Of a stretch of DNA of 64,000 nucleotides, positions 46,574 to 56,120 are shown in pieces. This stretch comes from Anaerolineaceae bacterium (GTDB lineage: Bacteria; Chloroflexota; Anaerolineae; Anaerolineales; UBA11657). The number at the start of each line of letters is the position of its first letter. Position 1 is the stretch's first letter. The translations under genes and the position numbers were made by a program. The notes below the pieces were generated by a model, which saw only the letters and a program-made list of their open reading frames with translations, was not told the DNA's origin and did not search any database. The stretch is taken from NCBI GenBank assembly GCA_003569365.1, contig BGOS01000005.1, forward strand, positions 1 through 64,000, written 5' to 3'.

Positions 46574-48802
46574 ATGAAACTCAAGCTATGGCAAAAAACC
46601 GCCCTGTGGATTGTTGGGCTACCGCTGGCGGTTGTACTGCTGCTGGCAGCCCTGCCCACCCATGACGAGCCAGTCATCCCGGATGCTGAGTTGACAGTGG
46701 GTGCGCAGGCCCGGGGTTCCTCAAGCGGTTTGCAAGTCCCATTTCCGCAGCCGGTGGGCAACAGCGCCAACCCTAGTACGCCGGAAAAAGTAGAGCTGGG
46801 CCGCCTGCTCTTTTTTGATGCCGCGCTGAGCACCAACAATCAGCTGGCGTGCGCCAGCTGCCACAACCCGGCGCTTGGCTTTTCCGATGGCAAGCAGTTG
46901 GCGCAGGGCAGTGCCACGCTGACCCGCAACACGCCGGCCCTGTACGGCGTTGCCTACAGCCGGAGTTTGTTTTGGGATGGGCGCGCACCCACACTGGAAG
47001 AACAAAGCCTGACGCCGCTCACCAACCATGCGGAGATGGCGGTGGATCCAGCGCAGCTGGAAACCGAGCTGGCCAAAATGCCGCGTTACACGGAATTATT
47101 CTCTGCGGCATTTCCAAATCAATCCACATCAATCAAATTCGAACAGGTCACTTTTGCGCTGGCGGCATTTGAGCGCACGCTGTTTGCCAACAACACGCCG
47201 TTCGATCGCTATGCCGCCGGTGACAGCACCGCGCTGAGCAGCTCACAAAAGCGCGGGCTCGCACTCTTTCGCAGCGGTGCCACCGGCTGCTACAACTGCC
47301 ACCCCGGCCCGCTCTTCACCAACGGCAGCTTTGAACGCCTGGGCATGAACAGCAGTGACAACGGCCGCGCCGATGTGACCGGCAATGCTGCCGACCGCGG
47401 TGCCTTCAAAGTGCCAACGCTGCGCAACATTGCGCTCAGTGCACCCTACATGCACGATGGCAGCCTGCCCACGCTTGAAGCTGTGGTGGACATGTACGCC
47501 ACCGGCAAAGGCCTGCGCGCCAGCGCTGATGCCCGCCCGGCGGGTACGCTCTCGCGTTTCATCCGGCCATTTGAACTGAGCACAGCGGAGCGCACAGATC
47601 TGGTGAACTTTCTCTATGCGCTAACGGACGAAAGTTCAACACCGGCAGTTCCACAAAATGTGCCCAGCGGCCTGCCGGTTACGGATGCGCCCGCAAACTC
47701 CGGCCGCGCGGCTGCGGCTGCAGCCAACACCGGCAGCAGCCAGCCCACAGCCCGCGCAGCCACTACCTTGCGCGTAAGGTCTGGTACATCAATCCAAACA
47801 GTCGTCGACAGCGCCATCCCCGGCGACATAGTTGAAATTGAAGCCGGTACCTACAACGAAGCTGTGGTGACGGACACGCCCGGCATTACGCTGCGTGGAA
47901 TTGCAGATGCGGCCGGCAAGCAGCCGGTGCTGGACGGGAAAGGCCAGCATGCCAATGGCATATCAGCCACCGGCAACAATTTGGTGATTGAAAATCTCAC
48001 GCTGCGCAACTACCGCAACAATGGCGTGTTTGTGGATGGCGCGACCGGCATTGTGCTGCGCGATTTGTTTGTGGAGGACACCGGCGTATATGGCGTGTAC
48101 CCGGTGCACTGCAGCGATGTGCTGATTGAGCGCGTCACCGCCACCGGGGTGAATGATGCGGGCATCTATGTTGGCCAGTGCCGCAACATTGTGGTGCGCG
48201 ACAGCATTGGCTACGGCAACGTGATTGGCATAGAAGTTGAGAATTCGATTGGCGCCGAGGTTTACAACAACGAAGCCTATGGCAACAGCGTCGGCATCTT
48301 CATTGACCTGCTGCCCAACCTGCCGTCCAAAGCCTCGCGCGGCACGCGCCTGCACAACAACATCAGCCGCGACAACAATCTGGCTAATTTTTCGACGCCC
48401 GAGATGACCTCCGCCATGCTGCCAAACGGCGTGGGCATTCTGGTGCTTGGCGCGGACGATGTGGAAATTTACGACAACAAACTGAACGACAACAACACCG
48501 TTGGGCTTGCTGTTTTTAGCGCGGCGCCCTTTTTTGAAAATCTGGACATTGACCCCAATCCCGAGCGCCTGCATGCGCACGGCAATACCTATTCCAGCAA
48601 CGGCAGCGCACCGGACAAACTGGTTGTGAAGCTGGGCCTGTACGGCGCCGATGTGCTGTGGGATGCCAGCAACTGGTCCCCGCGCTTTGATGACCAGATT
48701 GAAGGCGCATTTCCGCCGGCGCTGCCCGCCACCGGCTGGCCGGTGTTGCTGCGCCGCGCCTACTGGCAGCTGCTCAATTTTGTGATCAACACGCTGGGGT
48801 AA
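46574..48802 (+). CDS. Di-heme cytochrome c peroxidase (MauG/CcpA-like) fused to a right-handed beta-helix domain
   Basis: A 742-residue exported protein with an N-terminal span (about 9-27). Residues about 70-355 match di-heme cytochrome c peroxidases: CASCH at 93-97, CYNCH at 239-243, FKVPTLRNIALSAPYMHDG with possible axial ligands, and LSTAERTDLVNFLYALTDE. After a linker rich in Ala/Ser/Thr (about 360-400), residues about 400-700 are a right-handed parallel beta-helix (ADAAGKQPVLDGKGQHANGISATGNNLVIENLTLRN, then repeated DVLIERV, RNIVVRDS, AEVYNNEAYGNSVG, DVEIYDNKL), of the NosD/carbohydrate-binding type. Shine-Dalgarno AAGGAG is 6 bases from the ATG. Peroxide reduction or oxidation of a bound polymer is possible. 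Confidence 0.88.
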   Translation: MKLKLWQKTALWIVGLPLAVVLLLAALPTHDEPVIPDAELTVGAQARGSSSGLQVPFPQPVGNSANPSTPEKVELGRLLFFDAALSTNNQLACASCHNPALGFSDGKQLAQGSATLTRNTPALYGVAYSRSLFWDGRAPTLEEQSLTPLTNHAEMAVDPAQLETELAKMPRYTELFSAAFPNQSTSIKFEQVTFALAAFERTLFANNTPFDRYAAGDSTALSSSQKRGLALFRSGATGCYNCHPGPLFTNGSFERLGMNSSDNGRADVTGNAADRGAFKVPTLRNIALSAPYMHDGSLPTLEAVVDMYATGKGLRASADARPAGTLSRFIRPFELSTAERTDLVNFLYALTDESSTPAVPQNVPSGLPVTDAPANSGRAAAAAANTGSSQPTARAATTLRVRSGTSIQTVVDSAIPGDIVEIEAGTYNEAVVTDTPGITLRGIADAAGKQPVLDGKGQHANGISATGNNLVIENLTLRNYRNNGVFVDGATGIVLRDLFVEDTGVYGVYPVHCSDVLIERVTATGVNDAGIYVGQCRNIVVRDSIGYGNVIGIEVENSIGAEVYNNEAYGNSVGIFIDLLPNLPSKASRGTRLHNNISRDNNLANFSTPEMTSAMLPNGVGILVLGADDVEIYDNKLNDNNTVGLAVFSAAPFFENLDIDPNPERLHAHGNTYSSNGSAPDKLVVKLGLYGADVLWDASNWSPRFDDQIEGAFPPALPATGWPVLLRRAYWQLLNFVINTLG

Positions 48803-48808
48803 CTTGGA

Positions 48809-48828
48809 TTGCGCGCCCGCGCGCGCAA
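48809..48828 (+). terminator. Palindromic hairpin between convergent genes
   Basis: TTGCGCGC-CCGC-GCGCGCAA, a perfect 8 bp stem with 4 base loop, lying between the stops of the cytochrome fusion and the aldo-keto reductase. It could slow both polymerases, but there is no T-tract. Confidence 0.4.
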
Positions 48829-48832
48829 CTAA

Positions 48833-49690
48833 TCAGGCAAACAGCGGCTGGTGGGCTGTTGCCGTTTGAACCAGAGCTTCTGCCGCCGCAACACTGAGCG
48901 GCGCATGCTGCGCGCAGGCGCGCAGCACCAACGGCAGCAGGCCAGCATCACCTGGCGTGCATAGGCCGGTCACATTTTGTGAGAGCACAAAATCCACGGC
49001 GCACTGCACTACGTCCGCACTTCCAAATGGTTCGTACCAGGTGTGATGCGTGGGCGGTCTTTCGCCCCACGGCGCACGCGCCACTGCCTTGATGATCATG
49101 ACCCCCACATTCGCGGCTGCACAGACGGCCAGCAATTCCTCAGCCGCAGCGCGGTAGTCCGGCAGCGCCCACTGCACAAAGTTGAGCGGAAACATCACGG
49201 TATCGAAGTCAAAGCGGCGCAGTGCCTCAAGGAATACGCGCGGCGCGTCCACGCCATGGCCGGTGATGCCCACGTGGCGCACCACACCCGCGTTCCGCGC
49301 AGCAACGATCGCATCCAGCGCGCCCCCGTGCGCCGTCACTTGGTCCAGCTCTGCCATGCTGGTAACGGCGTGCAGCTGAAAAAGATCGAAACTATCAAGG
49401 TGCAGGTAGCGCAAAGATTGGCGCAGCTCGGCCGCTGCTTCCACTTGTGTGCGCAGCTGCGTCTTGCAGCCAATAAAAAAGTTATGCGCGGGATTGCGCT
49501 GCAGCCAGTCCCCCAAGCGCTGCTCGGCTTGCGCGTAAGACGGCGCAACATCCACATGGTTGACGCCGGCAGCCACCACCTGCTCAATTACGGCATCCGC
49601 ATCGGACTGCAGCAGCTCTCCAATGGCATAGGAGCCAAAGATCGCCACGCTGCTGGCATGGCCGCTGCGCCCGAGGATGCGGGTTTGCAT
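48833..49690 (-). CDS. Aldo-keto reductase family protein
   Basis: A 285-residue (alpha/beta)8 reductase. VNHVDVAPSYAQAEQRLGDWLQ with the catalytic Asp and Tyr, FFIGCKTQ with Lys, and LFQLHAVTSM with His make up the expected catalytic tetrad. The C-terminus is short compared with typical NADPH-dependent members, and the cofactor-binding loop near 200 (VGVMIIKAVARAPWG) is of the YgdS/ferredoxin-type AKR subgroup seen in many bacteria. The substrate is unknown. It is convergent with the cytochrome fusion and downstream of the M20 amidohydrolase. Confidence 0.87.
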   Translation of the reverse strand: MQTRILGRSGHASSVAIFGSYAIGELLQSDADAVIEQVVAAGVNHVDVAPSYAQAEQRLGDWLQRNPAHNFFIGCKTQLRTQVEAAAELRQSLRYLHLDSFDLFQLHAVTSMAELDQVTAHGGALDAIVAARNAGVVRHVGITGHGVDAPRVFLEALRRFDFDTVMFPLNFVQWALPDYRAAAEELLAVCAAANVGVMIIKAVARAPWGERPPTHHTWYEPFGSADVVQCAVDFVLSQNVTGLCTPGDAGLLPLVLRACAQHAPLSVAAAEALVQTATAHQPLFA

Positions 49691-49710
49691 TGCAGTGCGC
49701 GCCGCGGAAC

Positions 49711-50897
49711 CTACGCGGCGGTCCGCGCCATCAACCGCAGCGCAGTCGCTGCCAGCATGGCGGCCCCCAGCGGCAGCGCATCCTCATCCAGATTGAAGTC
49801 AGCCGTGTGCAAGTAGCGTGCAGGTGCACCGGCCGGCTTCACACCCAAGCGGAACATGGCGCCGGCGCACTCCTGCGTCATGTAGGAAAAGTCTTCGGCA
49901 CCCATTGAAGGCTGCGCCGGGCCCAAGCCGGCACCACCCAACAACTCCCGCGCGGTCGTGCGAATTCATCCACGATGTCCGCATGATTGTGCAGCGGCGG
50001 ATAGCCGCGCTCAATCTTCAGCGTGTAATCCCCGCCCAGCGCCCGCGCCACCTGCAGGCAGCGCTCCACCTCCAGCAACAGCTGTTCCCGCACGCCGGGA
50101 TCCATGCTGCGCAGCGTGCCTTCAATATAAACCTCGGCCGGAATAATGTTGGAAGCGTGCCCGCCACGGATGACGCCCAGCGAAAGCACGCAGGGCTGCA
50201 GCGGATCAATGCGCCGCGACGGCACCGCATACAGCGCGTTCAGCACTTGTGTCGCCAGCCAGATGGGATCATTGGCAGTGTCAGGATGCGCGCCATGACC
50301 GCCGCGCCCGCGCACATTTGCATTGAACGAGTCAACGGCCGCAAGCACCATGCCGGACTCAACGCCAATCTGTCCCGTCTCCAGCGTACCGTCCACGTGC
50401 AGCGCAATCACGCTATTCACCCCGGACAGTGCACCGTCGGCCACCATGCGCGGCGCCCCGCTAATGCCCTCATCATCCGAAGTTTCCTCGCACGGTTGAA
50501 ATATAAAACGCACCTGCCCGCTCAGCTTTTCGCCGGCCAGCAGCATCGCCGCGCCCAATAGCATGGTGGTGTGCGCATCGTGGCCGCACGCATGCATCTG
50601 GCCCGCAACGGTGGATGCGTATTCCACCGCATTCAACTCATGGATCGGCAGCGCATCCATGTCCGCCCGCATCGCCACCACCGGTCCATCGCCGTCACCC
50701 AGATAGCCCACAACCCCCGTCTTGCCAATGCCAGTCTGGGCTTCTATGCCCAGCTCGCGCAGAGTGCGCGCCACCAGCGCTGCCGTCTCGTGCACTTCAA
50801 AACCCAGCTCCGGCTTGCGATGAATTGTGCGCCGCAGCTCCACCAAGCGGGGCTGCAATGCTTTGGCTTTGGAAATTAAGTTGTGCATGGGTTGCAT
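49711..50897 (-). CDS. M20 family amidohydrolase (hippurate hydrolase-like), with one apparent frameshift
   Basis: A metal-dependent N-acyl-amino acid amidohydrolase of about 395 residues. The first part has AMRADMDALPIHE, HACGHDAHTTMLLGAAMLL, PCEETSDDEG and GGHGAHPDTANDP, the metal ligands and dimerisation region. The frame breaks at base 49962: one part ends in DIVDEF, the other resumes as RTTARELLGG and contains GAEDFSYM, the C-terminal ligand. Restoring one C (TTC-CGC) gives one continuous protein, so it is probably intact. ATG 50897 overlaps the preceding gene stop (TAATG); ATG 50888 is possible, because a TATAAT box lies 6-7 bases before it. It likely works with the adjacent DAO oxidoreductase on amino acid derivatives. 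Confidence 0.85.
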
Positions 50898-52123
50898 TAT
50901 AGAGTACCGTTCGCAAAGCGCTTTGGGGAGAAGGCGTTAGCCATTATTGTTGGGGGCGCACCGAGCGCCAGTTCCGCCACACAGCAGCCGGCCATAAATG
51001 CGAGCGGCATGCCGTGGCCGGTGTAGCCCGCAGCAATGTATTCGCCGGGCCGCCCCGGCAGCGCGCCCACCAGCGGCTGCCCGTCCGGTGTGTAGCACAT
51101 CACGCCGCTCCACTCATACTCCACTGCCAGCCCTGCAAGCGCTGCAAAATGCGCGGGCAGAAATGCGCGCAGGCCGGCTGCAGTTTCCGCATCCAACTGC
51201 GTATCATCATCGCAATCACGCCCCATGTCTGCACTGCGCCAGCGCATGCCACCCAGCACAATGCGCCCGTCTGCCATCTGGCGCCAGTACTCATAGCCAT
51301 CATTGGCAACAAGGCCAAAGTCCCACATCGGTTCTGCGGGCGCAGTGGCCAGCACTTGCCCGCGCACGGGCACAAGCACATCGTGCAGCTCGGGCAGCAG
51401 GCGGCGCGCCCAGCCGTTGCTGGCGTGGATCACCGCCCGGGCCTGCAGCGCACCCGCCGATGTTTGCACTCGCAGCATTGCACCATCCGCCGTTACTGCT
51501 TGTACCTGCACGCCGCTGAACAGCTGCGCTCCGCTGCGCGCAGCGGCCACTGCCACGGCCCGCGCCAGCTTTGCCGGCCACAGCTGGCCGCCATGCGGGT
51601 AAAAGAGGCCGCCAATGAACGCATCGCTGTGCGTACGCACGGCACATTCGGCCCGCGACCATTGCTGCGCTGCAATCCCCATTGTTTGCAGCAGCGCCGC
51701 ATCTGCTTCGAAACCGGCAAGTTCATGCTCCGCAAATGCCAGCAGCGCGGTGCCGGCAAACTTCAAATCACAATCCGCATTTTCGGCTGCGACAAAATCC
51801 CGCATTGCGCTCACCGTATGCAATGTGAAATCCCAAATCTCGCGGGCGGCTGCCATGCCTAGAAGGCGCACAGTTGCAGCGGTGGAGTCAGACGGACCCG
51901 CAACAACATGGCCGCCGTTGCGGCCAGTTGCCCCGCCCACAAGCGCGCGTTGCTCCAGCAGCACCACGTGCGCGCCAAGTGCGGCAGCGCGCTGCGCGGC
52001 GCGCAAGCCTGTCATTCCACCGCCGATCACCACCACATCGCTGCGGGCCGGCAGCGCGCCGGGGTCTTGCGGCTGCCAGCTTCCAGCACGCTCAAGCCAA
52101 AATGAAGCAGTTGATTCAGTCAT
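50897..52123 (-). CDS. FAD-dependent oxidoreductase, DAO family (second paralogue)
   Basis: A 408-residue flavoprotein with SDVVVIGGGMTGLRAAQRAAALGAHVVLLEQ (about 28-58) and the signature LVGGATGRNGGHVVAGPS, plus a C-terminal AGYTGHGMPLAFMAG block. It is in the same broad family as the protein at 13.1-14.4 kb but only distantly similar. It would oxidise a glycine-, sarcosine- or polyamine-like substrate. The stop overlaps the M20 amidohydrolase start by one base, which argues for a joint pathway in which an N-acyl or N-substituted amino acid is hydrolysed and oxidised. Confidence 0.87.
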   Translation of the reverse strand: MTESTASFWLERAGSWQPQDPGALPARSDVVVIGGGMTGLRAAQRAAALGAHVVLLEQRALVGGATGRNGGHVVAGPSDSTAATVRLLGMAAAREIWDFTLHTVSAMRDFVAAENADCDLKFAGTALLAFAEHELAGFEADAALLQTMGIAAQQWSRAECAVRTHSDAFIGGLFYPHGGQLWPAKLARAVAVAAARSGAQLFSGVQVQAVTADGAMLRVQTSAGALQARAVIHASNGWARRLLPELHDVLVPVRGQVLATAPAEPMWDFGLVANDGYEYWRQMADGRIVLGGMRWRSADMGRDCDDDTQLDAETAAGLRAFLPAHFAALAGLAVEYEWSGVMCYTPDGQPLVGALPGRPGEYIAAGYTGHGMPLAFMAGCCVAELALGAPPTIMANAFSPKRFANGTL

Positions 52124-52147
52124 CGCAAATACTTGGCCGCGCGCTGC

Positions 52148-54127
52148 TCACTTTCCAAGCAGCCGCAAACCCTGCAGCGCTTCCCGATTATCGGGGTCAA
52201 GGCGCAGCGCTTCGCGGTAGTAGCCCTCTGCCCAGACCGGCTCACTAAGCAGGCGGTATGCATCGGCCAATGTGCGGTAGCCCAACGCTGCCTGCGGCTC
52301 CGCCGCAACCGCGCGCTGTGCAATCTGGAGCGCAGCCACTGCGTTGCCTTGCAAGAGCAGCACATGTGCAGACCGCCCCAGATAAAGACCGTTCTCCGGC
52401 GCAATCTTTATTGCGGCCTCGCACTGGACAAGCGCAGCCTTCAAATCCCCCAGGCTGGCAAGTGCAACACACAGTCCACTTGCGGCATCCGGCGAGTTGG
52501 CATCCAACTGCAACACTGCGCGGAATGTTTCACGGGCATGCACATACTGGCCCAGCATCAGCTCCGCCGATCCTTTGTTTACAAGAGCGCGCCCATAGCC
52601 GGGCTTTAGCGCAAGCGCCGCCGCAAACTCGGCCATTGATTCCTTGAGCTGGCCGGCACTCAACAAGGCGTAACCCAGATTGTTGCGCAGCTCAGCATCG
52701 CTGCTTTTCACACTTACTGCGCGGCGGTAAAACGCGATCTCCGCCCGCACGTCGCCGCGCCGGGCCGCAATCTGCGCCAGATAATAAGGTGGGCGAACAT
52801 CCGCAGGGTCTAGCGCCAAGAGCCTTATGTACAGCGGCGCCGCAAAATCGTACTGATTGAGAGCAAAGTACTCGCCGGCAAGATTGATGTTGCCAGTAAC
52901 CGAGTTTGGATAATCAACCAAATGATCGTGCCAAAGTCGCACATCGCTCTGCCAGACAAGGCTGCGCGAGCTGGCAGTCACAATCCAAAATATCAATAAG
53001 CTGCTGCCCATCCCGAATAGCACCGGCTGCCATTTGGCCGGCTGCGCGCGGCGCGCTGCCCACGCACCCAGCCACAAACCCACCGCCAGCAATGGCAGAT
53101 AAACATGGCGGTCCGCCCGGTGCGGGCTGAGCGGCAGAACATTGGCGACCGGCAGCATCAGCACGAGCAGCCACACGCCACCAAAGCGCAACAAGCGCCG
53201 GCCGCGATAGGCACCCAAGCTTGCCAGCAGCACACCCACCACCGGCAATAGACCCAGCCAAACGCGCCAGTTGTGGTTTAGCACGGCTAAATCATAGACA
53301 TAAAGATTATTGAGATTGAGGGGCAAAATAAATGCCCCGACATAATCCCAAGCCACCAGCAGCATGATCTGCCCCATTACAAATACACTGCCGCCGCGCA
53401 GCGCCTTGATGCCGCCGGCCTGCGCATGCGCAATTACCGTCAGCGCTGCAACAGTGGCGCCCAGCAGCAGCGGCACGAGATTGCGCTGCAAAATACGCCG
53501 CCACGAATGGCGCAACCAAAAGCGGTCGTAAAGCCCAAAAACGGCGGGCATCCCAACAACCGAGGCTTTGCAGAGCAGCGCCAGTCCCAGCAGCAGCCAG
53601 CTGGCGGCCAATAGCTGGCGCCCGTTGGCGCTCCCGTCCAACTTGCTGCTGCGCATGTAACACAGCAGTGCAAGCAGTGCGAAGGTTCCGCACAGCAGCG
53701 TTTTGCGCCCGGCAACCCACACCACCGCCTCCACCTGCAGCGGATGCACCGCAAACACAAGCGCAGCAACCAGCGCGCCACTGCCACCACCCAACAAACG
53801 CCGCGCCACGGCGTATGCCAGCGCCACGTTCAACACATGCAGCAGCAAGCTGGTGAGGTGATAGCCGAAAGGCTGCAGGCCCCACACGCGGTAGTCCAGC
53901 GCAAAACTTAGCAGCACAACCGGCGCATAGTTGGCGAAATAAAAGCGCGTTAGCATTGCCCACAGGTTGGGCAAGTCCAGGCTGCGCAAATATGGGTTCT
54001 CGGTCACATAGCGGTTGTCGTCCCAAAAGCGCAACAGTTGCGCGCTGAGCCCGTTGGCAAACACCAGCACTGCCAACAACGGCAGCAGCAAGGGCACAAA
54101 CTTATTGAAACGGTTCAGGCGCAGCAC
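52148..54127 (-). CDS. Polytopic membrane protein with C-terminal TPR repeats (TMTC-like)
   Basis: A 659-residue protein. The first about 400 residues hold ten or so hydrophobic spans with short loops, including LRFWDDNRYVTENPYLRSLD in an outer loop and a conserved VFAVHPLQVEAVVWVAGRK. The C-terminal about 220 residues are TPR repeats (for example AELRNNLGYALLSAGQLKESMAEFAAALALKPGYG). This layout resembles the eukaryotic TMTC O-mannosyltransferases and bacterial relatives. A sugar transferase role is possible but unproven. The start is ambiguous; GTG 54127 fits the beginning of the first span. It is divergent from the GT2 genes. Confidence 0.78.
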   Translation of the reverse strand: MLRLNRFNKFVPLLLPLLAVLVFANGLSAQLLRFWDDNRYVTENPYLRSLDLPNLWAMLTRFYFANYAPVVLLSFALDYRVWGLQPFGYHLTSLLLHVLNVALAYAVARRLLGGGSGALVAALVFAVHPLQVEAVVWVAGRKTLLCGTFALLALLCYMRSSKLDGSANGRQLLAASWLLLGLALLCKASVVGMPAVFGLYDRFWLRHSWRRILQRNLVPLLLGATVAALTVIAHAQAGGIKALRGGSVFVMGQIMLLVAWDYVGAFILPLNLNNLYVYDLAVLNHNWRVWLGLLPVVGVLLASLGAYRGRRLLRFGGVWLLVLMLPVANVLPLSPHRADRHVYLPLLAVGLWLGAWAARRAQPAKWQPVLFGMGSSLLIFWIVTASSRSLVWQSDVRLWHDHLVDYPNSVTGNINLAGEYFALNQYDFAAPLYIRLLALDPADVRPPYYLAQIAARRGDVRAEIAFYRRAVSVKSSDAELRNNLGYALLSAGQLKESMAEFAAALALKPGYGRALVNKGSAELMLGQYVHARETFRAVLQLDANSPDAASGLCVALASLGDLKAALVQCEAAIKIAPENGLYLGRSAHVLLLQGNAVAALQIAQRAVAAEPQAALGYRTLADAYRLLSEPVWAEGYYREALRLDPDNREALQGLRLLGK

Positions 54128-54148
54128 GGGGTATGCAAGGCGGCGGTG

Positions 54149-54154
54149 TAAAAT
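54149..54154 (+). promoter_or_regulatory. -10-like box ahead of the first GT2 gene
   Basis: TAAAAT, 15 bases before ATG 54170 in the short divergent gap. No -35 recognised. Confidence 0.25.
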
Positions 54155-54169
54155 GCACCCGCCGTAGAA

Positions 54170-55168
54170 ATGATAGCAGCGGGCAATGCGGCAGCGCAGC
54201 CCGCCGGCTCCGGCACACCACACATGCCCAGCCCAGAGCAGCCGCCAGCTGCGGCGCCCGCCCCGCAACTTTCCATCATCATCGTCACCCACAATAGCGC
54301 GGGTGTAATCGGCGCCTGCCTGCGCAGTTTGTACCGCAGTGACCCGGCGCTTGTGCTCGAGGTCATCGTCGTGGACAACGCCTCGAGCGACGGCACTGCG
54401 GATTTGGTGCAGCAGCAGTTTGCAAACACGCGCGTAATTACCGCCAACGGCAACACTGGCTATGCTGCCGGCAACAATCTTGGCTTTGCGGCCGCGCGTG
54501 CACCGTGGCTGTTGATGCTAAACCCCGACACTGAGGCGCGCGCCGGTGCATTGCAAGCCATGCTCACTGCAGCCGATCGCCGGCCGCAGTTGGGCATGCT
54601 GGCGCCACGCCTGGTTTTCGCCGACGGCAGCTTGCAACACTCAACTTTTCGCTTCCCGAATATTGCGCAGGCATTTTATGGTTTCTTTGAGAAGCTGGTG
54701 CCACTGAACTCCGTTGCCAACGGGCGCTATCCCGCTGCTGCTTACGAGCACGAGCGCATGGTCGAGCACATTTTGGGCGCCGCGATTTTGGTGCGCCGCA
54801 CACTCTGGCAGCAGACCGGCGGACTCGATGAAGGCTTTGCGCTTTACTTTGAGGAGACCGACTGGTGCCGGCGCGCACAGCTCGCCGGCTGGCAGCTTTG
54901 GTACACGCCCGACGCCGTCATTATGCACATTGGCGCGCATGCCACAAGCCGCCAGCCGGAGCGCAGCGCCGTGCTGTTCGCGCGCAGCCAGGCACGCTTC
55001 TTTCGCAAACAGTATGGCGCGGGCTGGTACCTGCTGCTGAAGCTGATTACGGTTGCCGGGCTTTTGTACTGGCTGGCACGCAGCTTGTACGCAGGGCTGC
55101 GCCAGCGCATTGACGGCGCAACGCTGGCGCGCCGCTGCGCCAGCTACTGGCAGATTCTCGGCAGCTAA
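54170..55168 (+). CDS. GT2 family glycosyltransferase
   Basis: A 332-residue inverting glycosyltransferase: LSIIIVTHNSAGVIGACLRSL (about 34-54), EVIVVDNASSDGT, NTGYAAGNNLGFAAA and MLNPDTEARAGAL, then FEETDWCRRAQLAGWQLWYTP. This is the rhamnosyltransferase-like branch of GT2 with a C-terminal membrane-associated stretch. The first about 30 residues are a Pro/Ala-rich tail that may be an extra N-terminus; an internal ATG at residue 19 is possible. It would transfer a sugar to a growing envelope glycan on the cytoplasmic face, and is followed after 2 bases by a second GT2. Confidence 0.9.
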   Translation: MIAAGNAAAQPAGSGTPHMPSPEQPPAAAPAPQLSIIIVTHNSAGVIGACLRSLYRSDPALVLEVIVVDNASSDGTADLVQQQFANTRVITANGNTGYAAGNNLGFAAARAPWLLMLNPDTEARAGALQAMLTAADRRPQLGMLAPRLVFADGSLQHSTFRFPNIAQAFYGFFEKLVPLNSVANGRYPAAAYEHERMVEHILGAAILVRRTLWQQTGGLDEGFALYFEETDWCRRAQLAGWQLWYTPDAVIMHIGAHATSRQPERSAVLFARSQARFFRKQYGAGWYLLLKLITVAGLLYWLARSLYAGLRQRIDGATLARRCASYWQILGS

Positions 55169-55170
55169 CC

Positions 55171-56094
55171 ATGCGCGACCTGGCCATCATCATTCTTTGC
55201 CACAACTCGCGCGAGTATCTGGGCGCATGCCTGCGCAGCGTCAAGGCTGCGATTGCCGGCATTGATGCAGCCGTATGGGTGGTGGACAACGCCGGCGACG
55301 ACGGCACCCCGCAATTTGTGCGCACCGAATTTCCGTGGTGCGACGTAATTGAGAGCACCCACAACGGCGGCTATTCCTACGGCAACAATCTTGGCTTGCA
55401 CGCCGCCGGCTTCCCTGCCGCGCAACAATTCCGCCACGCAATGCTGCTGAACCCGGACACGGAGCTGCCTGCCGATGGTTTGCGCAGGCTGCTGATTTAC
55501 CTGGATGCCAATCCAACCGTTGGTGTAGTGGGCCCCAAGCTGTTGCTGGCCGATGGCACGCTGGACAAAGCCTGCCGGCGCGGCGCCCCAACGCCTGCGA
55601 CCGCGCTTTACCACTTGCTCGGCTTGAGCCGCATCTTTCCCCACAGCGCCCGTTTTGCGCGCTACAACATGACCTTTTTACCCGTGGATGAAACTGCCGA
55701 AGTGGACTCCACCGTGGGCGCATGTCAGCTGATGCGCGGCAGCGCGCTCGCCAAAGTAGGCTTGATGGACGAAAGTTTCTTTATGTACGGCGAGGATTTG
55801 GATCTCAACCTGCGCATTCAGCGCGCCGGTTATGCGGTGATGTATTACCCGAGCGTTGTGGTGCGCCACCACAAAGGCACCTCAACCAGCAAAGATAGTG
55901 CGCGCATGATCCGGGCGTTCCATGCGGCGATGAAAATTTTTCACCGCAAGCATTACGCCATGCAGACACCGGCAATAGTGAACGCCGCAATCTACGCTGC
56001 GGTAAATCTTCTGTGCGCATACCGCCTGCTGCGGAATCGTTTGCGCCCGCAAGCAGAGCGGACGGTGGGCTCCGCACCTGGCCAGCGCATTTAG
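55171..56094 (+). CDS. GT2 family glycosyltransferase
   Basis: A 307-residue paralogue of the upstream enzyme: LAIIILCHNSREYLGACLRSV, AVWVVDNAGDDGT, HNGGYSYGNNLGLHAA, MLLNPDTELPADGL and MYGEDLDLNLRIQRAGYAVMYYP. It starts 2 bases after the previous stop, so both are one transcription unit and probably act in turn on the same glycan. No flippase or polymerase is in the window. It is convergent with the SerA-like gene. Confidence 0.9.
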   Translation: MRDLAIIILCHNSREYLGACLRSVKAAIAGIDAAVWVVDNAGDDGTPQFVRTEFPWCDVIESTHNGGYSYGNNLGLHAAGFPAAQQFRHAMLLNPDTELPADGLRRLLIYLDANPTVGVVGPKLLLADGTLDKACRRGAPTPATALYHLLGLSRIFPHSARFARYNMTFLPVDETAEVDSTVGACQLMRGSALAKVGLMDESFFMYGEDLDLNLRIQRAGYAVMYYPSVVVRHHKGTSTSKDSARMIRAFHAAMKIFHRKHYAMQTPAIVNAAIYAAVNLLCAYRLLRNRLRPQAERTVGSAPGQRI

Positions 56095-56120
56095 CAGCAA
56101 GCCGGCAACGTTGATGCGGG

